From Elusimicrobiota bacterium (GTDB lineage: Bacteria; Elusimicrobiota; Elusimicrobia; FEN-1173), in NCBI GenBank assembly GCA_016715645.1, contig JADJZR010000004.1, positions 232,531 to 296,530 on the forward strand: a stretch of 64,000 nucleotides of DNA, given 5' to 3'. The notes beneath the pieces are model-generated. The model searched no databases and had not been told where the DNA came from. It was given only the letters and a program-made list of their open reading frames with translations. The position numbers were made by a program, and so were the translations under genes. Below, one piece after another: positions 18,616 to 27,042 of this stretch; the stretch's first letter is position 1, and each line of letters opens with the position of its first letter.

Positions 18616-19212
18616 TCAACCACGCAAACGAAGGGATGCGTTGACTTCCTTCGTTGAGAAAGCTTCCGGGTCAAACTCCCGCCCCAACCATTGAATGAAC
18701 TCCCGACGCTCTTCCGTGTCCGGTCCCCTCATGGAATTCACCAATTCTTCATAACCGTGCGGCCCACCCACGTCCTCTGGCGGACAGGCCCGCGCTCCTT
18801 CCAAACAAAGGGAACCTCGCTGACCCCGTTTCCAGGGGCCGATCTTTTCCACAACCACGTCATGCTCCCATCCGTCGCCGAAGTCATAGTGGTATGTGAA
18901 TTCGCAACCCTCCTCGGGAAGCACGTCCTCCAGGACAACCCTCGCCTCGGGCTTCGTCTCTGGGCTGTCCGGGTCCTTGACGCCGTAATGATCCGGACCG
19001 ATGACAAATTCATGGAGGTGGGAGTTGGTCCAACCCATCGTATCCTGCAAGGTGCTGTGGAGCTTTCCCAGTCGAATATCGCTCGGCACCACCACCCGCC
19101 GCCAGATGGGCGGGTCGATGTCACGGAGCGTGATTTTAAGTTGGTAGGCCGCAAGGGGCAAACGGAGCATTCCCGAAAAGTCCTTGTCCAGCTTCGGCTT
19201 TACCCGTTTCAT
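18616..19212 (-). CDS. Plasmid pRiA4b ORF-3-like family protein
   Basis: A 198-residue protein of the pRiA4b ORF-3 family. The hallmarks are all present: PPIWRRVVVPSD near residue 34, LQDTMGWTNSHLHEF, then YHYDFGDGWEHDVVVEKIGP, and ACPPEDVGGPHGYEEL. These proteins are common on plasmids and in mobile regions, and their biochemical function is not established. It lies 19 nt after the preceding hypothetical gene and is probably co-transcribed with it and the mod gene upstream. Confidence 0.88.
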   Translation of the reverse strand: MKRVKPKLDKDFSGMLRLPLAAYQLKITLRDIDPPIWRRVVVPSDIRLGKLHSTLQDTMGWTNSHLHEFVIGPDHYGVKDPDSPETKPEARVVLEDVLPEEGCEFTYHYDFGDGWEHDVVVEKIGPWKRGQRGSLCLEGARACPPEDVGGPHGYEELVNSMRGPDTEERREFIQWLGREFDPEAFSTKEVNASLRLRG

Positions 19213-19231
19213 GAAACGCCTCCACTCACCG

Positions 19232-19831
19232 CTACCAGATCAATTCCTGGAAGAACTTGGCTTTTTCATCGAAGCCGCCCGGACCATCCATCAAATCACG
19301 CATTTTATCCTTCATGCGATCGTTGATGAGACGAAGGTCCTCCTTCGTTAGTTCGGGGCGGCCGGTTTTGAAGTAGCTCAATTCTTTCTTCTTGTTGCCC
19401 AAGACCTTGTTCATCATCGGCGAGTCTATGGAATGCAGGAACACGTCCTTGTCCGAGGGGATCGGCAATTCCCGCGACATTCGTTGCAAGTACTCTTGCG
19501 CCAGACTCTCCGGGACGCCCGCCTGCTTGAAAACCTCCGATGCCCGGACGTAAAGGTTCCGATGGAACCGCGCCCCGAACATCCACCGGTCTTTCGCATC
19601 GGCGTTCTTGCCTGGAACCAGCGCATGCATGACTTCCAACCGCCCAAACTTCCCCGCCGCCCGCCTTTCCAGGTGGACCCACAGGTGCCGGATATGCGTA
19701 AAGGGGTCTTTGTCCCATTCCAGCTTGAGGTCAAAGGAACAACCCGGCCAGGTGGCGATTTTTGAGACACGCACCGTGCGCCGACGTGCAATCGCTTCCG
19801 TTGCCTTTCGATGTCGCGTCGGCCTTGTCAT
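19232..19831 (-). CDS. Hypothetical protein downstream of mod
   Basis: A 199-residue basic, soluble protein that I do not recognise. It has no membrane segment or signal. Notable stretches are TWPGCSFDLKLEWDKDPFTH near residue 28, and a region with KNADAKDRWMFGARFHRNLY. The C-terminus is charged and probably helical. It starts 22 nt after the mod stop and so sits in the restriction-modification transcription unit. A DNA-modification accessory role is conceivable from position alone. Confidence 0.6.
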   Translation of the reverse strand: MTRPTRHRKATEAIARRRTVRVSKIATWPGCSFDLKLEWDKDPFTHIRHLWVHLERRAAGKFGRLEVMHALVPGKNADAKDRWMFGARFHRNLYVRASEVFKQAGVPESLAQEYLQRMSRELPIPSDKDVFLHSIDSPMMNKVLGNKKKELSYFKTGRPELTKEDLRLINDRMKDKMRDLMDGPGGFDEKAKFFQELIW

Positions 19832-19853
19832 CTTTAAGTCCGTTGAATAACCT

Positions 19854-22544
19854 TCAGTTTTTCTTAACCAAGTCGAAAACCTTCAGGACTTCGTCGCCGT
19901 AGTGATTGATGACCTTGACGGCGATCTTGCCCTTGGTGGGTTGGTCGAAGGGTTGGCTTTCGGTTTTATAGAGGGCGGACCAGGCGGCCTCGTCCACTTC
20001 GGCGCGGAGGGCTTTTTTTAGTTTTTCGTAGGGTTCGTCGTTGCCGGTGAAGTAGGCGTGGCGGACGAAGAAACTTTCGCCGTTGTAATCGGTGTCGATG
20101 AACCAGCAGGCGATGTCGTCGGTTGAGTGGGAGCGGATTTCGCCGGTGGTGGGGTCGTACACGTCAAGGCCCTTGAGCTTCACAGTCAACTGGCCGTCCT
20201 TTTGCTTCTTGATGTCCACGTCAGGCTCACCGAAGACCATGAACAAGTTGCCGGAGCCGGTTTTCTTCAAGAGTTCGTCGCCCATGGCCAGGTCGGGATT
20301 CATGCGGGCGGCCAGGACGGTGAGCTTGCCGTATCGCTTGGCCTCCTCCGAGACGTGGGGATCGAAGGCGAAGCCGCACACCACCAAGAGGTCGAACCCG
20401 ACGCCTTGGACGGCTTCTTTCGCGGCTTCTTTGACCAGGTCGGGGCCAACGGTGCCGTGCTCGGGGCCGATGCAGATGGCCGCGCGTTTTTCTTTGTCCC
20501 CTTCCAAATAGGTCCCCTGCGCCTGGATGTGGAGCCCGGCGAAGGGCTCCAATGATTCGAATTTAAGACGTTCCTTTTTGATCGTATTCTGGACCCCAGC
20601 TTTTTTCAGGTTCTCCAGGATCATACTCACGAACCCGTCGGACCTTTTTCCCTCTCCGCTTGGGAGGCCGTTCGCATAGGTCACGGCACCTGGGGCGGCA
20701 GAGCCGCTTTTTCGAGGGTGGCCGGAGGCCGGGTGAGGGGTGGTATCCGGGACCAGCACGCGATGAGGCGATAGACTCTCAACGGTAAACGGCCCGGTCA
20801 CGCGGACGCGCTTCGCGTCCTCGTAGGGTTGGTCGTAAAGAGTTTCGGTTTCCGCGTGACGGGCGATGGCCGCGTCAATCTCCGCCCGGTTCATGCCTTC
20901 TTTGATGTCGGGGTTGTTGGCGATGGATTTGAGGGTGACATGGGGAACGCGCTTGTAGACGAAACCCTTGTGAATGTCGCCGCCGAATTTCCCGGAGGCC
21001 GCTTCCGCTCGCCCCGTGAGCTCCATTTCCTTCGTGGCCCCCTCTTGGGTGTCTGACAAGAGATAATAAGGGAATCGGGATGACATGAGCCGCGTCCTGG
21101 CCAGGGCGATAGCAACGCGAGAGGTATCGCAGGTGATCCAGCGGCGGCCCCATTGTTCTGCGACCGTGGCGGTCGTGCCACTGCCGCAGGTTGGATCAAA
21201 AACCAAGTCACCGGGGTCAGTGGTCATTAAAAGGCATCTCTTAATGATTTCCTCTAACGTCTGGACTACATAAATTCTGTCTTCCCCGAAGCCAGAGGGG
21301 GACACATCAAGCCAAACATTGTTAAAATCGGTAAATGAGTTTTCATCGTGATAGTTCTTCCACCGCAAAAGAGAACCTGAGGTGAATAAACGCCCTGCTT
21401 GCTCAACCTTTTTCATTCCCTCTTGGGTTATCGACCATCCACGGGAACCGCTTGGCTTAAAAACTTGTCCGTCAAACTTATAAGGCCAGCGACTACTTTC
21501 ACTGCCGGTTGCGGAGGTCGTGTCGGCAGAACGGAATATGCGGCCTGGAGGTAAAGGGATTAATCCACCAAGATGTTTCCTCGAGAGTGAGACAACGGTC
21601 AAATCTTCCTTCTCAACATACACGCCGATTTCATTCTCCGAACGAATTGCTTTCTGTTCGCGTTTGAGACGTCGTACCTTACAGTTGTCAGCATCCTTTG
21701 AATACCAGAGGATAAAATCCGCGACCCCAGCTATCTTTGAATCTGTTTGTCCACTGGTCTTGGTGAATGCAATTTGTGAAATGCAATTTTGACTACCGAA
21801 CACTTCGTCGAGGATATTCCGCACAAGATGCACGTTCTCATCCCCAATCTGCAAAAACACGTTCCCGCTTTCCGTCAAAAGCTCTCGCGCCACAATGAGG
21901 CGGTCTCGCAAGTAGGCCAGGTAGGAGTGAATCCCCAGTTCCCAGGTGTCGCGGAACGCTTTGACTTGTTCCGGCTGGCGGGTAGCATCCTCCGCGCGAT
22001 CCTTCACGTCCCGCTTTTTCGTCGAAACCTGCCAGTTTGACCCGAACCGAATGCCGTAGGGCGGATCCATGTAGATCATCTGTACCTTGCCCTTCAAACC
22101 CTCTTTTTCGGCCAGGCTGGTCATGACCATGAGGGAGTCCCCCAGGATCATCCGGTTGGACCAGTTTTGCTCGTGCTTGTAGAAGTCCACCAGATCTTCC
22201 CACTTGATGCCGTTGAAATCCGCGAAAAGGGGCAACTGCTCCCGCCCGGACTCCTTCTTCGCTTGGGCCCGGACGTTTTCGATGACAACCTGGGGGTGGA
22301 TTTTCTCCTGGATGTAGATCGGCACCGCCGGCACGGCCAGGTCCTTTTGGTCCTGCTCGTCCTTCCCCTTCCAGACCAGTTGCGGGTCCAGGGACGGGTC
22401 CCGGGGATAGAGGACGGTTTTAGGCTTTTTCTCCTCCTCGGCCACGAACCCCCGCAGTTCCTCCGTTGGGATATTCGTCCGCTTGTCCTTGTGTCGGATG
22501 GTCTCTACAGGGATTTTCTTGGCGTCTCTGGTGCGTCGGGGCAT
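19854..22544 (-). CDS. mod: Type III restriction-modification DNA methyltransferase (Mod), with repeat-derived linker
   Basis: Mod methylates adenine in the recognition sequence and supplies specificity to the Mod-Res complex. The ATG at 22544 is preceded by AAGGAGA, a better start than the in-frame ATG at 22559. Motif IV IYMDPPYGIRFGSNW comes first, and the AdoMet motif FDPTCGSGTTATVAEQWGRR later, the order of beta-class enzymes. The central part (about residues 250-450) would be the target recognition region. Around residues 610-645 the protein reads TTPHPASGHPRKSGSAAPGA, encoded by a palindromic genomic repeat that keeps the frame open. A C-terminal extension with FDLLVVCGFAFDPHVSEEAK follows. 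At 896 residues it is longer than classical Mod. Confidence 0.92.
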   Translation of the reverse strand: MPRRTRDAKKIPVETIRHKDKRTNIPTEELRGFVAEEEKKPKTVLYPRDPSLDPQLVWKGKDEQDQKDLAVPAVPIYIQEKIHPQVVIENVRAQAKKESGREQLPLFADFNGIKWEDLVDFYKHEQNWSNRMILGDSLMVMTSLAEKEGLKGKVQMIYMDPPYGIRFGSNWQVSTKKRDVKDRAEDATRQPEQVKAFRDTWELGIHSYLAYLRDRLIVARELLTESGNVFLQIGDENVHLVRNILDEVFGSQNCISQIAFTKTSGQTDSKIAGVADFILWYSKDADNCKVRRLKREQKAIRSENEIGVYVEKEDLTVVSLSRKHLGGLIPLPPGRIFRSADTTSATGSESSRWPYKFDGQVFKPSGSRGWSITQEGMKKVEQAGRLFTSGSLLRWKNYHDENSFTDFNNVWLDVSPSGFGEDRIYVVQTLEEIIKRCLLMTTDPGDLVFDPTCGSGTTATVAEQWGRRWITCDTSRVAIALARTRLMSSRFPYYLLSDTQEGATKEMELTGRAEAASGKFGGDIHKGFVYKRVPHVTLKSIANNPDIKEGMNRAEIDAAIARHAETETLYDQPYEDAKRVRVTGPFTVESLSPHRVLVPDTTPHPASGHPRKSGSAAPGAVTYANGLPSGEGKRSDGFVSMILENLKKAGVQNTIKKERLKFESLEPFAGLHIQAQGTYLEGDKEKRAAICIGPEHGTVGPDLVKEAAKEAVQGVGFDLLVVCGFAFDPHVSEEAKRYGKLTVLAARMNPDLAMGDELLKKTGSGNLFMVFGEPDVDIKKQKDGQLTVKLKGLDVYDPTTGEIRSHSTDDIACWFIDTDYNGESFFVRHAYFTGNDEPYEKLKKALRAEVDEAAWSALYKTESQPFDQPTKGKIAVKVINHYGDEVLKVFDLVKKN
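20650..20740. repeat. Palindromic repeat inside the mod coding sequence
   Basis: Stems include CCCTCTCC with a later GGGTGAGGGG end, GCCGT/ACGGC around TTCGCATAGGTC, GCGGC-AGA-GCCGC and GGCC-GGA-GGCC. The middle (GGCACCTGGGGCGGCAGAG and on) is nearly identical to the intergenic repeats at 46.7 kb. It keeps mod in frame and falls in a linker between the methyltransferase core and the C-terminal domain. Confidence 0.75.
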
Positions 22545-22619
22545 GGATTCTCCTTGCAAAATCAGCCTGTTTGTCAGCTTCTATGAATCACCTACAATTT
22601 CTATCAATCACTCTAACGA

Positions 22620-22793
22620 TCAAACCGTCAACTTTGAGGCCGATTGATAGACTTGGGGCCAAGCCCATATCTCTTCCATCGCCTTGCCCCCCACGAACCC
22701 CCTCAGCTCCTCCGTCGGGATGATGGTCCGCATGTCCTTGTAGCGAATGGTTGCCACAGGGATTTGTTTGCCGTTCGCGAGTCTTCGGGCCAT
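22620..22793 (-). pseudogene. Short duplicate of the mod 5' end
   Basis: A 57-codon frame starting MARRLANGKQ. Its residues 10-35 (QIPVATIRYKDMRT and IIPTEELRGFV) closely copy Mod residues 10-33 (KIPVETIRHKDKRT and NIPTEELRGFV). After that the two diverge, and the frame stops at 22620. It lies 76 nt upstream of mod on the same strand. It looks like the stump of a second mod gene or a tandem partial duplication; a functional leader peptide is less likely. Confidence 0.6.
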
Positions 22794-22904
22794 AAGAGTT
22801 CGTAAGAAGTCTTGACGAATATTCTAAATCTGGTATACTACAAGAGGACTGAGAATTCTCGGTCGGCGGGCGCTTCCTGGGAAACCGGGGGCGCTCGTTT
22901 GCAT

Positions 22905-23654
22905 TCATGGGAACACCTTCCAACCAGACACTCCCGCCCGCTGATAGACGTGTTTCCTGACGATATCAAAGGCCTTGTTTTGTTTGGTGGAATCCAAGAT
23001 GTTTCGGGCGCAAGGGTATGCGCACAGGTCAGCCATTTGAGTCCCCGCGATATTATAACGCTTCGACCGGAAGGTAAGGGGACAGTTGAGCTTTTTAAAC
23101 CGCTCGGCCGAATGGAAATCTGTGCCTTCAGCCATGATCTTGAAATAGACCCGCTCAAGATCATTGTCTTCATTTTTGCCTCGAGATTCAGCCACGATCG
23201 GCAAATCGTTTTCACCCACCCCTTCCAGAAAATGGACAACGCGCTCCAATGTGAACGTTAAGGCGAGGTTATAGGGGCTGGCGGCGTTGTCGCGGTATTT
23301 ATTAACGTGTGCCTGCTTTTTAATACCTGAGACAAAGAGCCTGTAGGGTAAACGGTCCATTAGATTCGACAATTCCTCCATAAAAATCGGTCGTATGTCG
23401 GGGACTTGCAAAAATGCGAAAGGACCGTTAGCCAACCGAATGTCCCGGCTGTGCAGATTGACCCCTTCGTGATTCCAGTATTTCAGCTTGAATCGGGCAA
23501 TCTCCGGGATGATTTTCTGCACGTAATCTTCCCGTTCAAACACCACGAGGGAAAGGACGAACAGCGGAAAATCGGCATCCAACTTTTGGAGTGAATGGTC
23601 GCCGCATTCGTCGAAGAAACCGATAAACCGGGATTTTCCGCTAATATCCTTCAT
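22905..23654 (-). CDS. DUF3800 protein in the type III R-M locus
   Basis: A 249-residue DUF3800 protein: the N-terminal RFIGFFDECGDHSLQKLD matches the F(I/L)DESG motif with Cys for Ser. The central acidic IVAESRGKNEDNDLE and the C-terminal GTQMADLCAYPCAR match the usual Q.aD..a block. The fold is thought to be RNase H-like with acidic active-site residues; a nuclease-type activity in defence has been suggested for the family. The start at 23654 overlaps the res stop by four bases (ATGA), so res and this gene are translationally coupled. Confidence 0.82.
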   Translation of the reverse strand: MKDISGKSRFIGFFDECGDHSLQKLDADFPLFVLSLVVFEREDYVQKIIPEIARFKLKYWNHEGVNLHSRDIRLANGPFAFLQVPDIRPIFMEELSNLMDRLPYRLFVSGIKKQAHVNKYRDNAASPYNLALTFTLERVVHFLEGVGENDLPIVAESRGKNEDNDLERVYFKIMAEGTDFHSAERFKKLNCPLTFRSKRYNIAGTQMADLCAYPCARNILDSTKQNKAFDIVRKHVYQRAGVSGWKVFP

Positions 23655-26623
23655 GACGGCTTGGCCGCTCCACGGCTTGACAAATGGGAGCCGATGATGT
23701 TCTTGGCGTTCCATGGGTCGGTGATTTCCAAGAACGCCCACCGACCGAAACCCCCGTGGTTGTTGACCGCGGGGACCCAAAGAGTTCGGGCGGCGTCCAC
23801 TTTGGCGACCTTCTCTTTCCGCTTCTCCCCGGTCACTTCCAAGATGAGGTTCAGCAGGTCCGCCCCACCGTCCCTGACTCGGACGATGTAGTCCGGCAAA
23901 TAGGCCCGCTCGGTTCCTTCGTGGGCGTAGGGCACGGTGAAGCCCAGGTTTTGGTTCTTGACGTAGCAGACCACCTCGTCCATGTCTTCCAACGAGTTCG
24001 CCAGTTTGGATTCCCAATCCGAGTCCTGCACCACATAGTTGAGATGACATTTGTCTTCACGTGTCCGGTACGTCTGGCGGCGGGTGTCGAAGGCCACATG
24101 GCGGGTGGACCCCAGGGTATCGAAGGGCTGAAGCACGGGTTTGAGTGTCTTCTCCCCATCCGCGCCCTGGACGACAGCGCTGTAAATCTTCTCCGCCGCC
24201 GCGTGGGACAGCTCGGAGAAAAGAAGGTAGCCCAGGGAAACGTCGTCTTTCAACTGGACGCACTCCCGCATCCACCGCCGTGAAGCGTCCAACAGCGCCG
24301 GGAACAGCCAAACTTTAGGGCTCCCTTCGTCGTCCCGAAAGAATCTTTCCAGTGTTCTGCGGGCCAGAACGAAAGATATTTGTTGCTCCCGCGCTTTTTT
24401 CACGAAATCCAGGGTATGCAGGCTGGATTCCCCCACGATGGGGTCCAACTGCGTCTTGCTGGGGATCTGCTCCGTCGAGATGGCCATCCGGGATTGGTCC
24501 GTGAACCGGACGGTCAAAGTCTCGGCCGGAAGGTCGAACCGGTACCCCGTCAAACGGGGGAAAGTGATCTCACAGGCCGCTCGTTCCGGCATGGCGCGAA
24601 TGCGGGTGGGCGGCGGCGCGGGGACCACGTCCACCGGCCCGCCGGAACAGGGGATGAAGGAGAAGGGGACCCCGTAGACCTCCGCGTATTCCGGCGAAAA
24701 CATCCCATTGTCGTCCGAGTGATAGCTCATCCGCCGGAGGCCACGTCCTATGACCTGCTCGCAAAGGAGTTGTGTGCCGAAAGCCCGGACCCCCAGGATG
24801 TGGGTGACGGTGTTGGCGTCCCACCCTTCGGTCAACATGGAGACGCTGACCACGCACCGGACGGACTCCCCCAGTTTGCCGGGCTTGCCGACCGTGTTCA
24901 TAACCTCCCGGAGGATTTGGTCGTCCGTAATCTCCTCCGCGTCTCGGCCCGGATACCGGCGACGAATCTCCTCTTTGAATTCCTCAATTTCCAAGGCGGC
25001 CATCTTCTTGTATTCGGCGCTCAAACCCTCGCCGGATTCCAACTGTTCGCTGTCAATCAAGACGGTGTTGGGGCGGGGGTTCCATCCACCGTTCAGTTCG
25101 TTACTGAAAAGGGCCAGGGCTCCGGGCACAACACGGGTGACGCCCTCCTTGAGGGTTTTTTCCCATCCCGCCACGTAACGATAAACCAGGTTGGAGACGT
25201 TGGTATTATTGCACACCACGATGAACACCGGCGGCGTCAGCCCCTTTGCCCGCGCCTCGGAGGTTTCCCATTGCTGATAGAACTTCTTGTAATGCCCGTA
25301 GAGGGTTTGCAACGCCCCCTCCAACGCATCGGGCAATCCCGGCTCCCCCTTCAGAAATTCTGTCCCCCGGCCCTTTTTGGGGAGACGGTCCCTCACGTTC
25401 CGCCAGAGGTCCCGGTAAGTCGGCTGTTCGCCTCGCATGGCGTCATCGGAAACGGGGACGCGGGGTATTTTGACAACGCCGGACTCGATGGCGTCTATAA
25501 GTGAAAAATCCGACACCACCCAAGGGAAAAGGGTCCCCTCCGGATAGCCGGAACCACTAAGGAAGAACGGCGTGGCGGAGAGGTCGTAAACCACCTTTAT
25601 CCCGATTTTCCGCTTGATGGCTTCCAGGCCGGAAATCCAGACGCGAGCTTCCTCCTCCCGTTTCTGGGCCTCGCGGCGGTCTTCTCCGATCAAATCCACG
25701 TCCTCCCCGTCCTGCTTACGGCGATAACAATGGTGGGCCTCGTCGTTGATGACGACGATGTTGCGTTTGGTCCCCAATTCCCGGCAAACGCGGCGGACCA
25801 TCTCATCCGGCGTCTCTGTAAGGCCGATAACACCGTCCTTCCGCAAAAGGCTTTTGACCAGCCGCCCGGCGTTCATTTTGTCCCGTTGTTTAAGAGCGTG
25901 GAAGTTTGTGATGACGATCTTGGCTTTGCTTAGGAGGGAAAGATCATCTCCGGTCACGATGTCTAATTCCCTGTAATAGTTCTGCGGGTCGTTGGGAAGG
26001 AGTACGCGGAGCCGGTCTTTGATGGTGATGCCCGGCGTGACGAGCAAGAAGGTATCGGAGAATCGTTTGTCTTGAGGGTCGGCCAGCTTGTTGAGAACTT
26101 GCCAGGAAATGAGCATGGCCATGACCACCGTCTTGCCGGAGCCCGTGGCCATCTTGAAAGCGACGCGGAAAAGCTCGGGGTTCGCGTCTTCATTGAATAG
26201 GCGGAGCCGGTTTTCCAGGGACACATCGCCGTATTTCTTGGCGACCTCGGCGATGTAGATGGCCGTCTCCACCGCCTCCAACTGGCAGAAGAACAACCGT
26301 CGTTCACGGCCTTCCCTTGTCCAGTAATCCAACAGCCGCCGGGTGGTCCTGGTGACGCCCAAATACCCGCCCTTACGCCACGTGGAGACTTTCCCCCGAA
26401 TTTCGTTGATGAAGGGATTTTCCTGGACCCGATCCCCCAGCCAGTCCCCGAGCGACAGTTGTTTCCCGCTTTTTTTGGACCGCGCGATGGGGATGAAATA
26501 GGAACTCGGACGGCGGGACTCAACAATCTCGTTGGTGATCCCTTCCTCAGTGAACTTGAAATGTTGGGAGGGCTCACGGAAGGGGGAGTTTCGAATGGGG
26601 TTCTCAATGACGACTTGGGCCAT
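23651..26623 (-). CDS. res: Type III restriction enzyme, Res subunit
   Basis: The helicase-nuclease subunit that cleaves unmodified DNA with Mod. Its 990 residues carry Walker A FKMATGSGKTVVMAMLISW, Walker B INDEAHHCYRR, the SATPFF motif III and the motif VI region GTQLLCEQVIGRGLRRMSYH preceded by SMLTEGWDANTV. The C-terminal nuclease region has LPDYIVRVRDGG followed by LILEVTGEKRKEKVAK, consistent with a PD-(D/E)XK-like site. The frame is intact. It lies downstream of a small ribbon-helix-helix gene and upstream of DUF3800, with mod further down on the same strand. Confidence 0.92.
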   Translation of the reverse strand: MAQVVIENPIRNSPFREPSQHFKFTEEGITNEIVESRRPSSYFIPIARSKKSGKQLSLGDWLGDRVQENPFINEIRGKVSTWRKGGYLGVTRTTRRLLDYWTREGRERRLFFCQLEAVETAIYIAEVAKKYGDVSLENRLRLFNEDANPELFRVAFKMATGSGKTVVMAMLISWQVLNKLADPQDKRFSDTFLLVTPGITIKDRLRVLLPNDPQNYYRELDIVTGDDLSLLSKAKIVITNFHALKQRDKMNAGRLVKSLLRKDGVIGLTETPDEMVRRVCRELGTKRNIVVINDEAHHCYRRKQDGEDVDLIGEDRREAQKREEEARVWISGLEAIKRKIGIKVVYDLSATPFFLSGSGYPEGTLFPWVVSDFSLIDAIESGVVKIPRVPVSDDAMRGEQPTYRDLWRNVRDRLPKKGRGTEFLKGEPGLPDALEGALQTLYGHYKKFYQQWETSEARAKGLTPPVFIVVCNNTNVSNLVYRYVAGWEKTLKEGVTRVVPGALALFSNELNGGWNPRPNTVLIDSEQLESGEGLSAEYKKMAALEIEEFKEEIRRRYPGRDAEEITDDQILREVMNTVGKPGKLGESVRCVVSVSMLTEGWDANTVTHILGVRAFGTQLLCEQVIGRGLRRMSYHSDDNGMFSPEYAEVYGVPFSFIPCSGGPVDVVPAPPPTRIRAMPERAACEITFPRLTGYRFDLPAETLTVRFTDQSRMAISTEQIPSKTQLDPIVGESSLHTLDFVKKAREQQISFVLARRTLERFFRDDEGSPKVWLFPALLDASRRWMRECVQLKDDVSLGYLLFSELSHAAAEKIYSAVVQGADGEKTLKPVLQPFDTLGSTRHVAFDTRRQTYRTREDKCHLNYVVQDSDWESKLANSLEDMDEVVCYVKNQNLGFTVPYAHEGTERAYLPDYIVRVRDGGADLLNLILEVTGEKRKEKVAKVDAARTLWVPAVNNHGGFGRWAFLEITDPWNAKNIIGSHLSSRGAAKPS

Positions 26624-26626
26624 GGA

Positions 26627-26809
26627 TCAGGACCCTTTTAGAGCTGGAAAAGCAGATATTTTCTTGAGGTAAAGGCGCAGGAGGACTTTGAAGGTGTCTG
26701 ATTGAGAGAGCTCTCCTAATTGCTTTTGGACTTCCCTTAGACAGGAAATATCCGAAGCACTCATTCGAATGATGATTTGTTTTCGATCGCCCTTCCCTTT
26801 TGCAGCCAT
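26627..26809 (-). CDS. Small ribbon-helix-helix-like protein upstream of res
   Basis: Sixty residues: basic start, then KQIIIRMSASDISCLREVQK, a beta strand followed by helices as in CopG/Arc proteins, then SDTFKVLLRLYLKK. It ends 3 nt before the res start. It could be an autoregulator of the R-M transcription unit or an antitoxin without its toxin. The AT-rich upstream region (26810-26960) contains promoter-like sequence toward this gene. The start ATG has no strong ribosome-binding site. Confidence 0.55.
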   Translation of the reverse strand: MAAKGKGDRKQIIIRMSASDISCLREVQKQLGELSQSDTFKVLLRLYLKKISAFPALKGS

Positions 26810-27042
26810 AATCGAATTCTACATAAAATCCATTGCGAAATCATTCCTACTAAGATATATTAATGATATTATTATGATATCTTTAACCACAAAGCCCGAC
26901 ACGTGGAACGTGGCGGGGTTGGTGGCGAATTTAATATGTTACTGGGAGTCTATGGAATGCGGTCTTACATCTTAATACCATGTAGCCAATGAGTAACCTG
27001 CCTGCGGTCGAAGTGGCTCCGCGTCACGGCGGTGGGGCAAGC

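Noticed and set aside
23684..25504. Long + strand frames opposite res (199 and 374 residues)
   Set aside because: Shadows of the res coding strand, which has helicase motifs throughout.
17134..26809. Prophage or integrative element with integrase
   Set aside because: No integrase, structural phage gene or tRNA 3' duplicate is visible; only the position after tRNA-His hints at integration.
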